DNA of 64,000 nt. It comes from DATFQE01 sp963739085. Its GTDB lineage: Bacteria; Actinomycetota; Thermoleophilia; Gaiellales; Gaiellaceae. How positions within the stretch are numbered: the stretch's first letter is position 1; every line of letters begins with the position of its first letter. Positions 11,596-19,800 of the stretch are shown piece after piece. The notes below the pieces were generated by a model. That model ran no database searches. It saw only the letters and a program-made list of their open reading frames with translations, and was not told the DNA's origin. Location: positions 124,001-188,000 of the forward strand of contig CAVTZA010000012.1 in assembly GCA_963739085.1 (NCBI GenBank), written 5' to 3'. Position numbers and translations under genes: made by a program.

Positions 11596-11847
11596 TCACG
11601 AGGCGACCGCCTCCACGATTCGCAGGTACGCCAACTCGGCACGTCTGCTCGCTTCGCCGACCGCCTCCGCGGACGGGGCCTCGAAGAGGAGGAAGCAGGT
11701 CTCGTCGTCGCAGAGCAGGAGCGAGTGGAGGTAGCGAACCGGCGTCCCCTCGAGGGTCATCGCCTCGCTCGCCGCCCGAACCCTGCTGACGTTCTCGCCG
11801 ACTCGTTCTTCAGTCGGCGCGTACAGCTCCACCGCGAAGCCGGTCAT
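11596..11847 (-). CDS. DUF4242-like small protein
   Basis: An 83-residue protein. Its second half (VRYLHSLLLCDDETCFLLF, then EAPSAEAVGEASRRA) matches the DUF4242 plan: a beta strand with a conserved Ser, an acidic/Cys patch, and EAPS followed by an amphipathic helix. Members are small ferredoxin-like-fold proteins, some reported to bind nickel. The role here is unknown. It starts with ATG at 11847. Its TGA overlaps the GTG start of the giant gene (GTGA), so the two are probably translated together. The frame is intact, unlike its partner. Confidence 0.6.
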   Translation of the reverse strand: MTGFAVELYAPTEERVGENVSRVRAASEAMTLEGTPVRYLHSLLLCDDETCFLLFEAPSAEAVGEASRRAELAYLRIVEAVAS

Positions 11848-11895
11848 GCCGACGACGCTACGCCCGCAGACGCCCTGGATAAACCGGGGAAATCC

Positions 11896-14672
11896 CTACA
11901 ACTTGCGCGTGGGCGACGCGCTCATTCGCCGCGCCAGCTGCGTCCGCGAATGCACGCCGAGCTTCTCGTAGACACGGGAGAGGTTCGCCTCGACGGCCTT
12001 GACGGTGACGAACAGCTCCGCAGCGACCTCCTTGTTCGACAAGCCCGACACGACGAGGGTGGCAACCTTGTCCTCCGTGGGCGTCAATACACCGTCGGCA
12101 GGTCTCCTGCCGCCTATGCGCGCGAGCTCCGTGCGCGTCTTGTCGGCCCAGAGCGGCGTGCCCAGCCGATCGAAGATCGCCGCCGCTTCGAGGAGAACTT
12201 CCCGCGCCGCGCGCTTTTGCTTCGCGCGTCGGCGGAGCGAACCGAGTCCGAGCAGCGTCCGGCCCCGCTCGAACGGCCCGGGCATCCGATCGTGTTGCGC
12301 AAGCGCCTGCTCGAACGCGAGCTCCGCAGCGTCCAGGTCGCCTTCAGCGCCCAGGAGCAGCCCACGGCAGCGGGCTCCGGTGGCAAGCCCGTACGGGGTG
12401 CCGAGACGGCGACCCTGCTCCTCGAGGCGCGTGATCAGCGGGCGTGCTTCGTCGAGCTCACCGAGTTGCACGAGCGCGTCGATCGCATTCGGTAGAACGC
12501 GGTTCACGCTCGGCTCTCCGTAGCCCATCTGCTCGAGCAGCGGTGGGAGGGGCCGTAGCCAGTCGCCGGCAGCTGCCGTGTCGCCGACCGAGAGCTCGAC
12601 GAAGCCCAACACGGACGCGTTCTGAATCATGAACACACCGCGTCGGCCCGATCGCTCGAGCCCGGCCTCGGCGAGCCTTCGCGCCTCATCGACCCGCCCC
12701 ATGTGCGCCGCCGCGAGAGCGGCGACATAGAGCGCGCCCGAGTGAGTCGAGTCGAGTGCGAGCTGTTCGCCGAGGTCGATCGCCTCGGCGGCGCGCTCGA
12801 AGGCCGCAGCGTAGTTCCCGGCCCGACATTCGAGCTCGCCGAGATGGAACAGGACGTAAGCCCGACGGGGCTCGTCGCCCTGCTCGGTTGCGACCTCGCC
12901 CACTCGCAGGAGCCGCTCGCGCGCTTCGTCCAACCGATCCCGATACATCAAGCGCAGGCCCAGCACGAACAGGGGGCCGTAGTCGGGGAGGATTCCGAGC
13001 TTCTCCTCGAGTCTCACGCCACGCTCCAGCAAGCCCGGCGTGATGCGGCCGGTAAGAGATTCGAGATGCGCCATGTGCGCCAGATTCAGGGCAAGACGCA
13101 CTGGGTCGTCAGCCTGCTCGGCGAACCTGACTCCCCGCGTGTGGTGCTGCAGGGCGCGCAACAGATCGGCACGCAGGACGAGCCAGAGGATCGCGAGCGC
13201 ATTTTCGGCCGCGGCGGCCCGTGCCGGGTCGCCCTCCGCCTCGGCGAGCGCGCGCTCCGCGAGTTCGACGCTCCCGGAGAAATCCTCCCGAGCCTCGGCG
13301 AGCCGCAGCAGCGCGTCCGACCGCATGACACCGCTCGGGAGCGTCTCCTCGAGGGTCTCGAGGATCTCGCAGGCTCGGCCGGTGTCCCCGGCGGCGAAGT
13401 GCGCGTCGGCAGCAGCGAAGCGTCGACGGACGAATGCGTCCTGCTCGTCCGCTGGAGTCAGCCGAGCGGCCAGCTCGGACAGCTCCGCCGCTGCGGCGGG
13501 CGCACCCCTTCCTCTAGCGCGAGCCACTGCCTCGTCCAGGCTCGCTGCCACGTCAGCGTCGGGATCGGTCGTCGCAAGCGCCAGGTGCCGGGCGCGCTCC
13601 TCCACGTCCCCGACAAGTGGGGCGAGCCGTCGGTGCAGTGCTCGAAGCCGGTCCGGACTGGCCCGTCGCACGACGGCCGACGCGAAGAGCGGATGTGCGA
13701 AACGAACCCGCCCGTCGTCGATCACGAGTACGCCCGCTGCAGCGGCGCCCTCCAGCATCGCTCGACCCGCGCCGTCGGCTGCCGCGTCGATGAGATCGAG
13801 CGTCGGGGTGGAAGCGATCGCCGCGACGAGCAGCGCTTCGCCGCTCTCACCTGGAAGCTCGGCGAGCCGATCGTCGACGAGCGTCTCCAGGCTCGGCGTG
13901 ACGGGTAGCGCCTCGTCGACAGCGCTTCCGTCATGGCGCGACAGTGCCCGACCGAGCTCGAGCGCGAAGAACGGGTTGCCCGCTGCGGTTTCGTGAATAC
14001 GCCGGAGCACGGGGCGGGGATATGTTGCTCCGAGTGCGTAGCCCATGAGGTGATGGAGCGCGCCCAGGCTCAGCGGGCCGATCGTCAAGCGCTCGAGCCG
14101 ATCCGCCAGAGCCAGTCCGCTCGAGACCCAACGGTGGGCCGTCGCCCTCGTCCCCACGTCGTGCAAGCAGCAGTCCGGCCCGCTCGCCGTCGAGGCGTCG
14201 TAGCGCATACCCGAGGACAGCGGCGGAAGAGGGGTCGAGCCACTGTACGTCGTCGATCGCGACCACCACGGGCCGGTCCCGGGCGAGGGCTCGAACTGCG
14301 CCCAGCAGCGCGAGGCCGATCGCGCGCTCATCGGGAGCCGCTGCGCCGGGGCTCTCGAGCAGCAGGGCGATCTCGAGCGCGCGTCGCTGCGGCACTGGGA
14401 GCTGGTCGAGAACATCCTCGAGGACAGCGTGGAGCAGATCTCCGACGGTCGCGTAGGCGAGCCTCGCCTCCGCCTCGGCCGGTCGTGATCGCAGCACTCG
14501 GTAGCCGCGCTCCAGGGCCAGCTCCACGCCCCGCTGCCAGACGGTCGTCTTGCCGATGCCGGCCTCACCCTCGAGCAGCAGCGCGGTGGCGCCGCGGCGT
14601 GACCCCGTCGAGAGCGCGCTGCAGCGCAAGGAGCTCGTCCTCGCGTCCGATCACCTCGTTGGCTACGGGCAC
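11896..14672 (-). CDS. LuxR-family STAND transcriptional regulator (MalT-like), two frame breaks
   Basis: About 924 residues once two single extra bases are removed (at 14600 and at 14117-14118; the corrected length is then a multiple of three). The N-terminus reads VIGREDELLALQRAL, followed by Walker A GEAGIGKTT and a Walker B-like VVVAIDDVQWLDPSS. A long helical TPR-like middle follows, then a C-terminal LuxR helix-turn-helix (LTPTEDKVATLVVSGLSNKE, then VHSRTQLARR). It would be a signal-responsive DNA-binding ATPase. The start is GTG at 14672 behind GGGGAGGCGAGC. The frame breaks may be sequencing error, since the protein on both sides is well conserved. It lies just upstream of the DUF4242-like/giant-gene pair and could control it, though nothing in the DNA proves this. 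Confidence 0.85.
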
Positions 14673-14733
14673 GCTCGCCTCCCCGACTGCGTTGCCCCAA
14701 CAAGCTTAGGACGGCGAGGGCGAGGTGCCTAGG

Positions 14734-15051
14734 CTACTGCCCGCCGTTTTCCGGTTCGGCGACCGCGTTCGCGTAGGCGAGCTGCATGTTGGCGACCATC
14801 TGGTCCATGTCGCGCTTCGCCTCGGCGGGCATGGCGTCGGCGAGCAGCGGCAGGACTGCGCGCAGCGACTCGATCGCGAGCCTCGCCTGCTCGAGGTCCC
14901 GATCGGTCGACGACAGCTTGTGCCAACCGAGCGAGGAGACCGTGTAGACGGTCTGGATCAGCACGTCCGAGACCTTCAGCTCGCGGAGCTGCTCCTCGAC
15001 CTTGCGCAGGACCTCCTCGTCGACCTCGGTGTTCGGCTGCTCCTCAGCCAC
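14734..15051 (-). CDS. DUF1844-like small helical protein
   Basis: A 105-residue, strongly helical and acidic protein with LIQTVYTVSSLGWHKL, then ARLAIESLRAVLPLL and DQMVANMQLAYANAV. The order of a hydrophobic helix with a Leu-Gly, a central helix and a terminal helix with Tyr fits the DUF1844 family, whose function is not established. It starts with GTG at 15051, overlapping the last 8 bases of the GCS2 ligase, so the two are probably translationally coupled. Confidence 0.5.
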   Translation of the reverse strand: MAEEQPNTEVDEEVLRKVEEQLRELKVSDVLIQTVYTVSSLGWHKLSSTDRDLEQARLAIESLRAVLPLLADAMPAEAKRDMDQMVANMQLAYANAVAEPENGGQ

Positions 15052-16186
15052 CCACCGGCTCCCTCATGCGGACGACCTGCTCGGCGTACACCTCCGCGAA
15101 TGACGCGCCCTCGGCCCGGCGGGCGATCTGCCGTTCTGCCGCGTTCGCCTGCGGCACGCCCAGGTACGGCGTGATGCCGAGCTCGTCGGCGACGGGCTGT
15201 ACCCACTCGATCAGCTGCTCGATCGCCGCTCTGGCCGGCCGGACCTCGTACGTGCGCAGGTCGAGGAGCTCGCCGGAGAGCCCCCAGCGGGTCGCGCGCC
15301 ACAGGTTCTCCTCGATCATCCGCGGCGGCGGCTCGGCCAGCGGCTCGCCCTCGTCGACCGCCCGCGCGATCCGGGCGGTGAGCGCGTACATCAGCGCGGC
15401 CAGCCCGATCGCCTCGCCCGTGTCGGGCTGCCCGTCGGCGATCCGGATCTCGACGGTCGGGAACGCGAGGTGCGGCCGCACGCTCCACCACAGCTGCGTG
15501 TGCTCGGTGATCGAGCCGGTCCGGTAGAGGGTGCGGACGTAGTCCTCGAAGGTGGCCCAGTCGCCGTACGGGTCGGGAACGCCGCAGCGCGGGAACATGC
15601 GCGTGAAGATCTCGGTGCGCGCCGAGTGGAGGCCGCTGTCCACGCCCTCGACGAAGGGCGAGCTCGCGGAGACGGCAAGCAGGTCGGGCAGGAACACGCG
15701 CAGTCCGTCGTTGACCTTGACCACGCGGTCGGCGCCGCGGATCGCGACGTGCAGGTGCTGGCCGAAGCTGTTGTTCCGCCAGACGACGTAGCGCAGCAGC
15801 TCGTCGTTGCGGCGGTAGTGCGGCGTGTCGATGATCCGCTGTTCCTGCCACGGGCTCCAGGGGTGTGTGCCGGTGGCGGCGAGGCTCACACCGAGCGAGT
15901 CCGCGACCGCCGACAGCTGCGCCCGCCGCTCCGGAACGCGCGCGGCGACCTCTGCGAAGGTCTCGCAACGGCCGGTGCGCACCTCGACCTCGGAGGCGAT
16001 CAGCTCGCCCACGAGGTTCTCCTCGAGCTCGGTCCCCTTCGCGGCCGCCTGCAGGTCCTCGAAGCGGTTCGTGAGCGACAGCGTCTCCGGGTCGAGGATC
16101 GCGAACTCCTCCTCGACCGCAAGCGTCAGGTCCTTCGTGTTGTCGAAGGCCTCCCGCGCGGTGCGGATCAGCTCGTCGCTGGACAT
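15044..16186 (-). CDS. Carboxylate-amine ligase of the GCS2 (YbdK-type glutamate-cysteine ligase 2) family
   Basis: A 380-residue protein that would ligate a carboxylate such as glutamate to an amine such as cysteine with ATP. Family motifs are present in order: LAVEEEFAILDPET near the start, ATGTHPWSPWQEQ, NNSFGQHLHVAI, SASSPFVEGVDSGLHSART, and PTVEIRIADGQPDTGEA with catalytic-site acidic residues. The true substrate of YbdK-type enzymes is often uncertain. An in-frame upstream extension lacks family similarity, so I place the start at ATG 16186. It lies 31 bases downstream of the glycosyltransferase and overlaps the DUF1844-like gene. Synthesis of gamma-glutamylcysteine or a related thiol is possible but not proven. 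Confidence 0.85.
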   Translation of the reverse strand: MSSDELIRTAREAFDNTKDLTLAVEEEFAILDPETLSLTNRFEDLQAAAKGTELEENLVGELIASEVEVRTGRCETFAEVAARVPERRAQLSAVADSLGVSLAATGTHPWSPWQEQRIIDTPHYRRNDELLRYVVWRNNSFGQHLHVAIRGADRVVKVNDGLRVFLPDLLAVSASSPFVEGVDSGLHSARTEIFTRMFPRCGVPDPYGDWATFEDYVRTLYRTGSITEHTQLWWSVRPHLAFPTVEIRIADGQPDTGEAIGLAALMYALTARIARAVDEGEPLAEPPPRMIEENLWRATRWGLSGELLDLRTYEVRPARAAIEQLIEWVQPVADELGITPYLGVPQANAAERQIARRAEGASFAEVYAEQVVRMREPVGG

Positions 16187-16217
16187 ACGCTGTTCGTCGC
16201 CCACAGCGAGCGGAAGG

Positions 16218-17462
16218 CTACGCGAACGGTGCCAGCAGCCGCTCCGCGACGCCCGCCCAGCTCCAGCGCTCGACCGCGGCCTTGCGCGCCGCGCGGCGCA
16301 GGCGCTCACGTTCGGCCTCGGGCAGCGCGAGGAGCGCCTTCAGCTTGCGCTCGAGATCGGCGGCGTCGGCGGTGGCGAAGCTCGCGAGCTCGCGGTGCTC
16401 CTCGGGGTACTCGGCCTCGAGCCCGGCCGCGACCTCGGCGAGCCCCGAATGGCGGGCCACGAGCGGGAGCGAGCCGCCCGCCGCCGCCTCCGCTGCGACC
16501 ATCCCGAACGCCTCCGGGAAGATCGACGGCACGACGGTCACGTCAGCGAGCGGGATGAGGTGGACGAGGTGGCGATGCTCGAGCGGCCCCGTGAACGTCG
16601 CCCGCCCGTTGGACAGGCGCTCGAGCTCCTCGCGGTAGTCGCCGAAGCCGACGATGAGCACGCGTGCATCGAGGTCGCGCACGGCCTCGAGCAGGACGTG
16701 CACGCCCTTGTTCAGGAGCAGCTTGCCGAAGTAGAGGATCGTCGGCCGGTCACCGTCGAAGAAGGCGGCGAGCCGCTCGGCGTTGCCCTCGTCGGGCAGC
16801 CGCTCGCGGGCGTTGCCGGGGTTCGGCGGATCGGCCTCGGCCTCGGCGATCAGCTCGCGCAGCGCCTCCTCTCGGCTCTGAGGGGTGAACTCGTCGACGT
16901 CGACCCCAGGCGGCACCTCGTGCACGTGCTCGACGTGACCGACCACCTCCTCGAGCACGGTGCGGATGTGGTCGGAGCCGACGAACACGCTGGCCGCGTG
17001 TGCGAGCGTCTCGCGCCCCCACGCCTCGAGCTCCGCGTTGCCGCGCATCGAGTACTCGAGCTCGGAGCCGTGCGCCTTGACCGCGAACCGCCCGCCCGAG
17101 GCCGCCCCGACCGGTGCCCCGAGCAGGACGTGGTTGGCGAAGACGAGATCGGCCGGCAGCTCCGCCCTCACCGCGGCGGCGTTCGCCTCGACGTAGCGGC
17201 GACGCTCCTCGCCGGTCGTCTCCTGAAGGAGCTTCGGCTCCAGACCGGCGTAGCGGTCGAGGACGAATACCGGCAGCAGTCGGCCCGGCAGCTCGGGGCG
17301 GACGACACGCGCGCCGCCGAGATCGTGCTCCTCCGGGTGCGGCTCCTGGCAGACGACCACGACCTCGTGACCGGCACGCGCCCACTCCCGGACGAGGGCC
17401 CGCGTGTAGATGTTCGAGCCGGTGCCCGCGAGCAGGTAGCCATGCCAGACAACGATCTTCAT
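16218..17462 (-). CDS. Glycosyltransferase family 4 protein
   Basis: A 414-residue GT-B fold transferase. The N-terminal MKIVVWHGYLLAGTGSNIYT is the acceptor-domain glycine-rich start. The C-terminal domain has ILYFGKLLLNKGVHVLLEA and the GT4 signature PEAFGMVAAEAAAGG with the paired Glu residues that hold the nucleotide sugar. VKAHGSELEYSMRG is reminiscent of starch/trehalose-type GT4 enzymes. The acceptor cannot be deduced. It starts with ATG at 17462, 55 bases after rex, in the same directon. It could act in glycan or compatible-solute synthesis. Confidence 0.85.
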   Translation of the reverse strand: MKIVVWHGYLLAGTGSNIYTRALVREWARAGHEVVVVCQEPHPEEHDLGGARVVRPELPGRLLPVFVLDRYAGLEPKLLQETTGEERRRYVEANAAAVRAELPADLVFANHVLLGAPVGAASGGRFAVKAHGSELEYSMRGNAELEAWGRETLAHAASVFVGSDHIRTVLEEVVGHVEHVHEVPPGVDVDEFTPQSREEALRELIAEAEADPPNPGNARERLPDEGNAERLAAFFDGDRPTILYFGKLLLNKGVHVLLEAVRDLDARVLIVGFGDYREELERLSNGRATFTGPLEHRHLVHLIPLADVTVVPSIFPEAFGMVAAEAAAGGSLPLVARHSGLAEVAAGLEAEYPEEHRELASFATADAADLERKLKALLALPEAERERLRRAARKAAVERWSWAGVAERLLAPFA

Positions 17463-17517
17463 CCGTTCTGTCGCGGACAGGCGCTGCGCGCCGTGTCGAG
17501 ACCCCGGACTCGCCGCT

Positions 17518-18189
17518 TCAGGTCAGGTGGAAGTAGAGCGCGTAGAGCAGCTCGACGGCCGGGTTCGACGTGTGGACCTGGACGTCGGGCGGCACGTCGA
17601 GGAGCGCCTCCGAGTAGTTGAAGATGATCTTCACGCCGGCGCCGACGAGGTCGTTCGCGGCCTCCTGGGCTCCGTCGGCTGGAACCGCGAGAACGCCGAC
17701 GATGATGTTCTTGTCGCGGACGACGTCGCCCATCTGGCCGTACTCGCTGACGTCGACGTTGCCGACCGCGCGGCCGACCTTCTCGGGATCCTTGTCGAGG
17801 ACGGCTGCGATGTTGATGCCGTGCTCGGCGAAAATGGGCGAGCTGGCGATCGCCTGACCCAGGCGGCCCGCGCCGATCAGCGCGATGTTGTGCTGGCCCT
17901 GGGTGCGGAGGATCTTGCGGATCTCGGCGAGCAGGCCGTCGATGTTGTAGCCCACCCCGCGCTTGCCGAACTTGCCGAACGCGGAGAGATCGCGCCGGAT
18001 CTGCGTCGCGTTGATGTTCGTGTAGTCGGAGATCTCCTGTGAGGAGATGCGCTCCTTGCCCATCTTCCGTGCCTGCGTGAGCACCTGCAGGTAGCGCGAC
18101 AGGCGGGCGGCGACCCCGACCGTCAGCCGGTCGTTCGAGGTGGTCTGAGGCGGAGCTTGTAACGCCACAAGCCCATTGTGCCAGCACAC
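17518..18189 (-). CDS. rex: Redox-sensing transcriptional repressor Rex
   Basis: Rex binds operators of respiratory and fermentative genes and releases them when NADH rises. The N-terminal winged helix contains ISSQEISDYTNINATQIRRD and FGKFGKRGVGYN. The Rossmann domain has IALIGAGRLGQAI, AVLDKDPEKVG and the C-terminal FNYSEALLDVPPDVQVHTSN. Length (223) is normal. The start is GTG at 18189 or GTG at 18168; neither has a clear ribosome binding site, and the second removes a non-conserved stub. A perfect 6-bp inverted repeat overlaps this region. Together with the glutaredoxin-like gene just upstream it forms the layout common in actinobacteria. Confidence 0.93.
   Translation of the reverse strand: MCWHNGLVALQAPPQTTSNDRLTVGVAARLSRYLQVLTQARKMGKERISSQEISDYTNINATQIRRDLSAFGKFGKRGVGYNIDGLLAEIRKILRTQGQHNIALIGAGRLGQAIASSPIFAEHGINIAAVLDKDPEKVGRAVGNVDVSEYGQMGDVVRDKNIIVGVLAVPADGAQEAANDLVGAGVKIIFNYSEALLDVPPDVQVHTSNPAVELLYALYFHLT
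18155..18172. promoter_or_regulatory. Inverted repeat at the 5' end of rex
   Basis: GCTTGT-aacgcc-ACAAGC is a perfect 6-bp inverted repeat containing TTGT/ACAA half-sites like those of Rex operators, but with a 6-base spacer instead of the usual longer one. It overlaps the two possible rex start codons. An autoregulatory site is possible; chance is also possible. Confidence 0.3.
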
Positions 18190-18210
18190 TCCCAGACTTG
18201 GCGGAAGGAG

Positions 18211-18480
18211 TTACAAACTGTCGCTTTCCGCCCGAGCTTGTGCATCCCTCAACCGGCGCACCAGAGCGTCGCGATGGACGTGGTAGGTGAAGACGCGCTC
18301 GCCGTCCAGCTCGACGACCGGAAGCCACTCGCGGTACTCGGCCTCGAGCGCGGGATCGCCGCTGATGTCGACCTCGACGAGCTCGAACGGGTGCTCCGCT
18401 CGGACGTCGTCGAGCACGGCGCGGGCGCGCTCGCAGAGGTGGCAGCCGGCCGCGGCGAAGAGGACGACGCGCGGCGCTAC
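18211..18480 (-). CDS. Glutaredoxin-like/DUF836 thioredoxin-fold protein
   Basis: About 89 residues with a thioredoxin fold. VVLFAAAGCHLCERARAVL supplies the CxxC redox motif after the first strand. VEVDISGDPALEAEY is the second strand and helix, and LPVVELDGERVF holds the cis-proline. It probably acts as a small dithiol oxidoreductase. No ATG, GTG or TTG exists in frame near the expected start: coding similarity begins at GTA (18480), which overlaps the stop of the upstream dehydrogenase. The start is therefore unusual, hidden by a frame error, or made by reinitiation. Such proteins commonly precede rex. Confidence 0.75.
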   Translation of the reverse strand, partial: VAPRVVLFAAAGCHLCERARAVLDDVRAEHPFELVEVDISGDPALEAEYREWLPVVELDGERVFTYHVHRDALVRRLRDAQARAESDSL

Positions 18481-19752
18481 GGGTAGAGGCCCCGGGTGGT
18501 CGTCGCCTCCGCGACGCGCTGGACCGCGAGCCCGTAGGCCGCCATGCGCATCGACGTGTCGCCCTCCTGGTGCACCTTCCAGGTCTCGTTGAACGCACGC
18601 GTCGTGATGTCGTTGAGGCGCGCGTTGACCTCGGTCTCCTTCCAGAAGTACTCCTGGAGGCCCTGGACCCACTCGAAGTAGGAGACGACGACGCCGCCCG
18701 CGTTGGCGAGCACGTCGGGCAGGACGAGCACGCCGCGGTCCTCGAGGATCTCGTCCGCGGACGGCGTGACCGGCCCGTTCGCCCCCTCGACGATGATCGG
18801 GGCCTTGACCTTGTCCGCGTTGGCCGTGGTGATCACCTGCTCCAGCGCGCACGGCGCGAGCACGTCGACGTCGAGCAGCAGCAGTTCGTCGTTGGAGATC
18901 ACTTCGGTGCCCTTGAGGCCCGCCAGCGCGCCCGTCTCCTGCTTGTGTGCCTGGGCGGCCTTGACGTCGATCCCGTTCGGGTTGTGGATGCCGCCACCGG
19001 AGTCGGAGATCGCGACGACCCTGGCGCCCTCCTCCTCGAGGAAGAGCGCGAGGTAGCTGCCGACGTTCCCGAAGCCCTGCACCGCCACCCGCGTGTCCCT
19101 GAATCCGAGCTCCCGCTTGCGCATGGCCTCGCGCAGCACGTAGAGGGCGCCGTGAGCGGTGGCCTCGAGCCGGCCGAGCGATCCGCCCACGTTGAGCGGC
19201 TTGCCGGTCACGACGCCGAGCACGGAGTGGCCCTTGTTCATCGAGTACGTGTCGAAGATCCAGGCCATCACGCGCGGGTTCGTGCCTACGTCGGGCGCCG
19301 GGATGTCCTTTTCGGGCCCGATCTCGTTGATGATCTCGCTGGTGTAGCGGCGAGTCATGCGCTCGAGCTCGCCGAGCGACAGCTTCTTCGGGTCGACGAT
19401 CACCCCGCCCTTCGCACCGCCGAACGGGATGTTCATCAGCGCGCACTTCCACGTCATCCACATCGCGAGCGACTTGACCTCGTCGAGCGTCACGTCCGGG
19501 TGGTAGCGGATCCCTCCCTTCGAGGGCCCGCGCGCGATGTTGTGCGTCACCCGGTACCCCTGGTAGACGGCGATCGAGCCGTCGTCCATCGAGGTCGGGA
19601 TCGACACCGACACCGCCTTCTTGCACTCCTTGAGGACGTTGATCAGGTTCTGCGTCGAGGTGAAACGTTTCGGCCACCCGCTGGAGCTGCTGTTGAGCGA
19701 GCTCGTAAGGGTTCTCGCGGAGATGCGTGGCCGGAGCTTCGAGAGTCGTCAC
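18477..19752 (-). CDS. gdhA: Glu/Leu/Phe/Val dehydrogenase (glutamate dehydrogenase), one frame break
   Basis: About 424 residues after correction. It interconverts glutamate and 2-oxoglutarate plus ammonia with NAD(P). Seen are GGIRYHP and TWKCALMNIPFGGAKGGV with the catalytic lysine, DIPAPDVGTN, and the nucleotide-binding VAVQGFGNVGSYLA, followed by EGANGPVTPSADEIL and VLPDVLANAGGVVVSYFEW. The N-terminus (THLRENPYELAQQQLQRVAE) is in another frame. Removing one C (plus strand) at 19653 joins them as FHLDQNLINVLKECKKAV, which gives the exact family spacing and a length divisible by three. A sequencing error is likely. The start is GTG at 19752 with AAGGAG seven bases upstream. Confidence 0.92.
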
Positions 19753-19800
19753 GTTGCGCTCCTTGTCGCTTCCACAGGTGCTTCGAGTATATGACGACGT

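Larger units (their letters stand above)
1112..11599 (-). pseudogene. Giant TadG-like/cadherin-like/VWD/PPC-like/RHS surface protein, broken by many frame changes
   Basis: This is one reading unit of about 10.5 kb (about 3,490 codons). In order it encodes: a signal-anchor helix, a domain like the C-terminal part of TadG-type pilus proteins (GNFGWLTWNGD, NPNNPADHD), degenerate cadherin/Ig-like domains, a VWD domain (GDPHLATFD), six roughly 100-residue PPC-like repeats, more Ig-like domains, and RHS/YD repeats ending in an RHS core and a short tip. The product would be a secreted, surface-exposed giant. The start is GTG at 11599, overlapping the stop of the DUF4242-like gene as GTGA. The stop is TGA at 1112-1114. 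Frame changes occur roughly every 40-270 bases. In 1.1-4.1 kb each one I resolved is fixed by deleting one base (for example at 2457, 2348, 2083, 1985), while upstream of about 4.2 kb many need one base added. Either the gene is decayed or the consensus sequence is poor here. Domain calls are firm; intactness is unknown. Confidence 0.8.
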
